Source: Streptomyces rishiriensis
GTDB lineage: Bacteria; Actinomycetota; Actinomycetes; Streptomycetales; Streptomycetaceae
NCBI RefSeq assembly: GCF_003112535.1
Contig: NZ_BEWA01000009.1
Span: 287,476 to 351,475, forward strand
Reading direction: 5' to 3'
DNA: 64,000 nucleotides
Shown here: positions 62,153 through 64,000 of the stretch, one piece after another
Position numbering within the stretch: position 1 is the first letter of the stretch
Layout: the number at the start of each line of letters is the position of its first letter
The notes under the pieces: generated by a model
The model's database searches: none
What the model saw: the letters and a program-made list of their open reading frames with translations, nothing else
What the model was told of the DNA's origin: nothing
Program-made: the position numbers and the translations under genes

Positions 62153-63838
62153 TTGAGTCATCCGCATCCGCAACTCGCCCCGCCCCCGCCACTGCCGGAG
62201 GGCGGCCTGCGGGTCACCCCGCTCGGCGGTCTCGGTGAGATCGGCCGGAACATGACGGTCTTCGAGTTCGGCGGCCGCCTGTTGATCGTCGACTGCGGAG
62301 TGCTCTTCCCCGAGGAGGAGCAGCCCGGAATCGACCTGATCCTGCCGGACTTCACGTCCATCAGGAACCGCCTCGACGACATCGAGGGCATCGTCCTCAC
62401 CCACGGCCACGAGGACCACATCGGCGCCGTCCCGTACCTCCTCCGGGAGAAGCCGGACATCCCGTTGATCGGCTCCAAGCTGACCCTCGCGCTGATCGAG
62501 GCCAAGCTCCAGGAGCACCGGATCCGCCCGTACACCCTCGAGGTCGCGGAGGGGCACCGGGAGCGTATCGGCCCGTTCGACTGCGAGTTCATCGCCGTCA
62601 ACCACTCCATCCCGGACGCGCTGGCGGTCGCCATCCGCACACCGGCCGGCATGGCGGTCCACACGGGCGACTTCAAGATGGACCAGCTGCCGCTGGACGG
62701 CCGCCTCACCGACCTGCACGCGTTCGCGCGTCTGAGCGAGGAGGGCATCGACCTCCTCCTCTCCGACTCGACGAACGCCGAGGTCCCGGGCTTCGTGCCG
62801 CCCGAGCGGGACATCTCCAACGTCCTGCGCACGGTCTTCGGGAACGCCCGCAAGCGGATCATCGTGGCCAGCTTCGCCAGCCACGTCCACCGCATCCAGC
62901 AGATCCTCGACACCGCGCACGAGTACGGCCGCAGGGTCGCCTTCGTGGGCCGCTCGATGGTCCGCAACATGGGCATCGCCCGCGACCTCGGCTATCTCAA
63001 GGTCCCGCCGGGCCTGGTCGTAGACGTCAAGACGCTGGACGACCTCCCCGACCACGAGGTCGTCCTGGTCTGCACGGGGTCCCAGGGCGAGCCGATGGCG
63101 GCCCTGTCCCGCATGGCCAACCGCGATCACCAGATCCGCATCGTCCCCGGCGACACGGTGATCCTGGCCTCCTCGCTCATCCCCGGCAACGAGAACGCGG
63201 TCTACCGCGTGATCAACGGCCTCACCCGCTGGGGGGCGAACGTCATCCACAAGGGCAACGCCAAGGTGCACGTCTCGGGCCACGCGTCCGCGGGCGAGCT
63301 CCTGTACTTCTACAACATCTGTCGTCCGAAGAACCTGATGCCGGTCCACGGCGAATGGCGTCATCTGCGCGCCAACGCCGAGTTGGGAGCGCTGACCGGC
63401 GTCCCGCACGACCGCATCGTCATCGCGGAGGACGGCGTGGTCGTCGACCTCGTCGAGGGCAAGGCCAAGATCTCCGGCAAGGTCCAGGCGGGCTATGTGT
63501 ACGTCGACGGACTCTCGGTCGGCGACGTGGGCGAGCCGGCTCTCAAGGACCGGAAGATCCTCGGGGACGAGGGCATCATCTCGGTCTTCGTCGTCGTGGA
63601 CTCGTCCACCGGCAAGATCACGGGCGGCCCCCACATCCAGGCCCGCGGCTCGGGCATCGAGGACTCGGCCTTCTCGGCCGTCGCCCCGAAGATCGCCGAG
63701 GTCCTGGAACGCTCGGCCCAGGACGGCGTCGTGGAGCCCCATCAGCTGCAGCAGCTCATCCGCCGCACGCTGGGCAAGTGGGTCTCCGACACCTATCGCC
63801 GCAGGCCGATGATCCTCCCGGTGGTGGTCGAGGTCTGA
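62153..63838 (+). CDS. rnj: Ribonuclease J
   Basis: 561-residue RNase J of the metallo-beta-lactamase/beta-CASP family, an endo- and 5'-3' exoribonuclease. The zinc motif is LTHGHEDHIG (His84, His86, Asp88, His89). GLGEIGRNMTVFEFGG and DCGVLFPEEEQPGIDLILPD precede it. The beta-CASP motifs VCTGSQGEP and VSGHASAGEL, and MPVHGEWRHLRANAELG, follow. The C-terminal domain ends WVSDTYRRRPMILPVVVEV. TTG 62153 is chosen because TTTGAGGAGAG lies just before it; an upstream start at 62126 would fall inside the leader stem-loop. It follows dapA, as in other Streptomyces. Confidence 0.95.
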   Translation: MSHPHPQLAPPPPLPEGGLRVTPLGGLGEIGRNMTVFEFGGRLLIVDCGVLFPEEEQPGIDLILPDFTSIRNRLDDIEGIVLTHGHEDHIGAVPYLLREKPDIPLIGSKLTLALIEAKLQEHRIRPYTLEVAEGHRERIGPFDCEFIAVNHSIPDALAVAIRTPAGMAVHTGDFKMDQLPLDGRLTDLHAFARLSEEGIDLLLSDSTNAEVPGFVPPERDISNVLRTVFGNARKRIIVASFASHVHRIQQILDTAHEYGRRVAFVGRSMVRNMGIARDLGYLKVPPGLVVDVKTLDDLPDHEVVLVCTGSQGEPMAALSRMANRDHQIRIVPGDTVILASSLIPGNENAVYRVINGLTRWGANVIHKGNAKVHVSGHASAGELLYFYNICRPKNLMPVHGEWRHLRANAELGALTGVPHDRIVIAEDGVVVDLVEGKAKISGKVQAGYVYVDGLSVGDVGEPALKDRKILGDEGIISVFVVVDSSTGKITGGPHIQARGSGIEDSAFSAVAPKIAEVLERSAQDGVVEPHQLQQLIRRTLGKWVSDTYRRRPMILPVVVEV

Positions 63839-63869
63839 CCCGCGCACGGCCCGCCGTACGCGTGAACCC

Positions 63870-63909
63870 GGAGCGGGGCTCCCCGATTTGCATCGGGCAG
63901 CCCCGCTCC
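63870..63909. terminator. Terminator after rnj
   Basis: Outer 11-bp stem (63870-63880 with 63899-63909) and inner 6-bp stem (63882-63887 with 63892-63897) with a TTGC loop, separated by a single C/C mismatch. It is a strong hairpin 31 bases after the rnj stop. The last 90 bases of the window hold no visible gene start. Confidence 0.75.
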
Positions 63910-64000
63910 AGTACGTTTACGGCTCCGCCCGAGCGGGAACGGCACGACGCCTTGAGCGTCGGGACGGTCCCAGGAGGGGCCGGGAAAACCGACTCAGAAC

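Noticed and set aside
1..64000. tRNA, rRNA, insertion sequences, attachment sites and CRISPR arrays
   Set aside because: Reading intergenic regions on both strands showed no cloverleaf with a conserved T-loop, no transposase, and no regular repeat-spacer array. A tRNAscan or ISfinder search would be decisive.

Overview
The window is a stretch of a high-GC actinobacterial chromosome, almost certainly Streptomyces. The evidence is the strong G/C third-position bias, many GTG starts, a Streptomyces-type intergenic repeat, and the core gene order rimP-nusA-ylxR-infB-DUF503-rbfA-truB-ribF ... rpsO-pnp-M16 peptidase-dapB-thyX-dapA-rnj.

Layout. 1-3573: the 3' end of a GabT-type aminotransferase, a PAP2 phosphatase and an aldehyde dehydrogenase. 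3619-21985: a carbohydrate locus that looks dedicated to xyloglucan. It holds a GH3 beta-glucosidase; a divergent operon of a lipoprotein binding protein, two ABC permeases, secreted GH74, GH42, GH95 and secreted GH12; and a convergent pair of a LacI-type regulator and a GH31 alpha-xylosidase. The palindrome TCGAAGCGCTTCGA occurs at the GH3 promoter, at the transporter promoter and upstream of lacI, so one regulator probably controls all three units. A secreted chorismate mutase gene sits between the GH12 and GH31 genes. The inferred scheme is: GH74 and GH12 cut the polymer outside, the ABC importer takes up the oligosaccharides, and cytoplasmic GH95, GH42, GH31 and GH3 remove fucose, galactose, xylose and glucose. 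No transport ATPase is encoded here.

22418-33067: acyl-CoA dehydrogenase, the MEP-pathway genes dxr and ispG flanking a site-2 protease, two GNAT acetyltransferases, proS and a kinase-like gene. 33109-34217: a ferritin-like protein and a lipoprotein, in an overlapping minus-strand operon with the kinase-like gene. 34453-46849: the translation-factor cluster, with a large protein inserted before ribF that carries a protease-like domain without its catalytic serine and a P-loop whose lysine is arginine.

46925-52126: where Streptomyces usually carry a type VII secretion locus, only an EspI-like MinD/ParA ATPase with a very long Pro-rich N-terminus, a broken EccE-like pseudogene and a DUF397 gene remain. 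52621-63838: rpsO, pnp, an M16 peptidase, dapB, two small membrane-protein genes with a PH-domain gene, thyX, dapA and RNase J. thyX is interrupted by a 253-residue in-frame intein with an HNH endonuclease domain, inserted between the RHR motif and the serine segment of the ThyX signature. Strong hairpin terminators separate most convergent genes.
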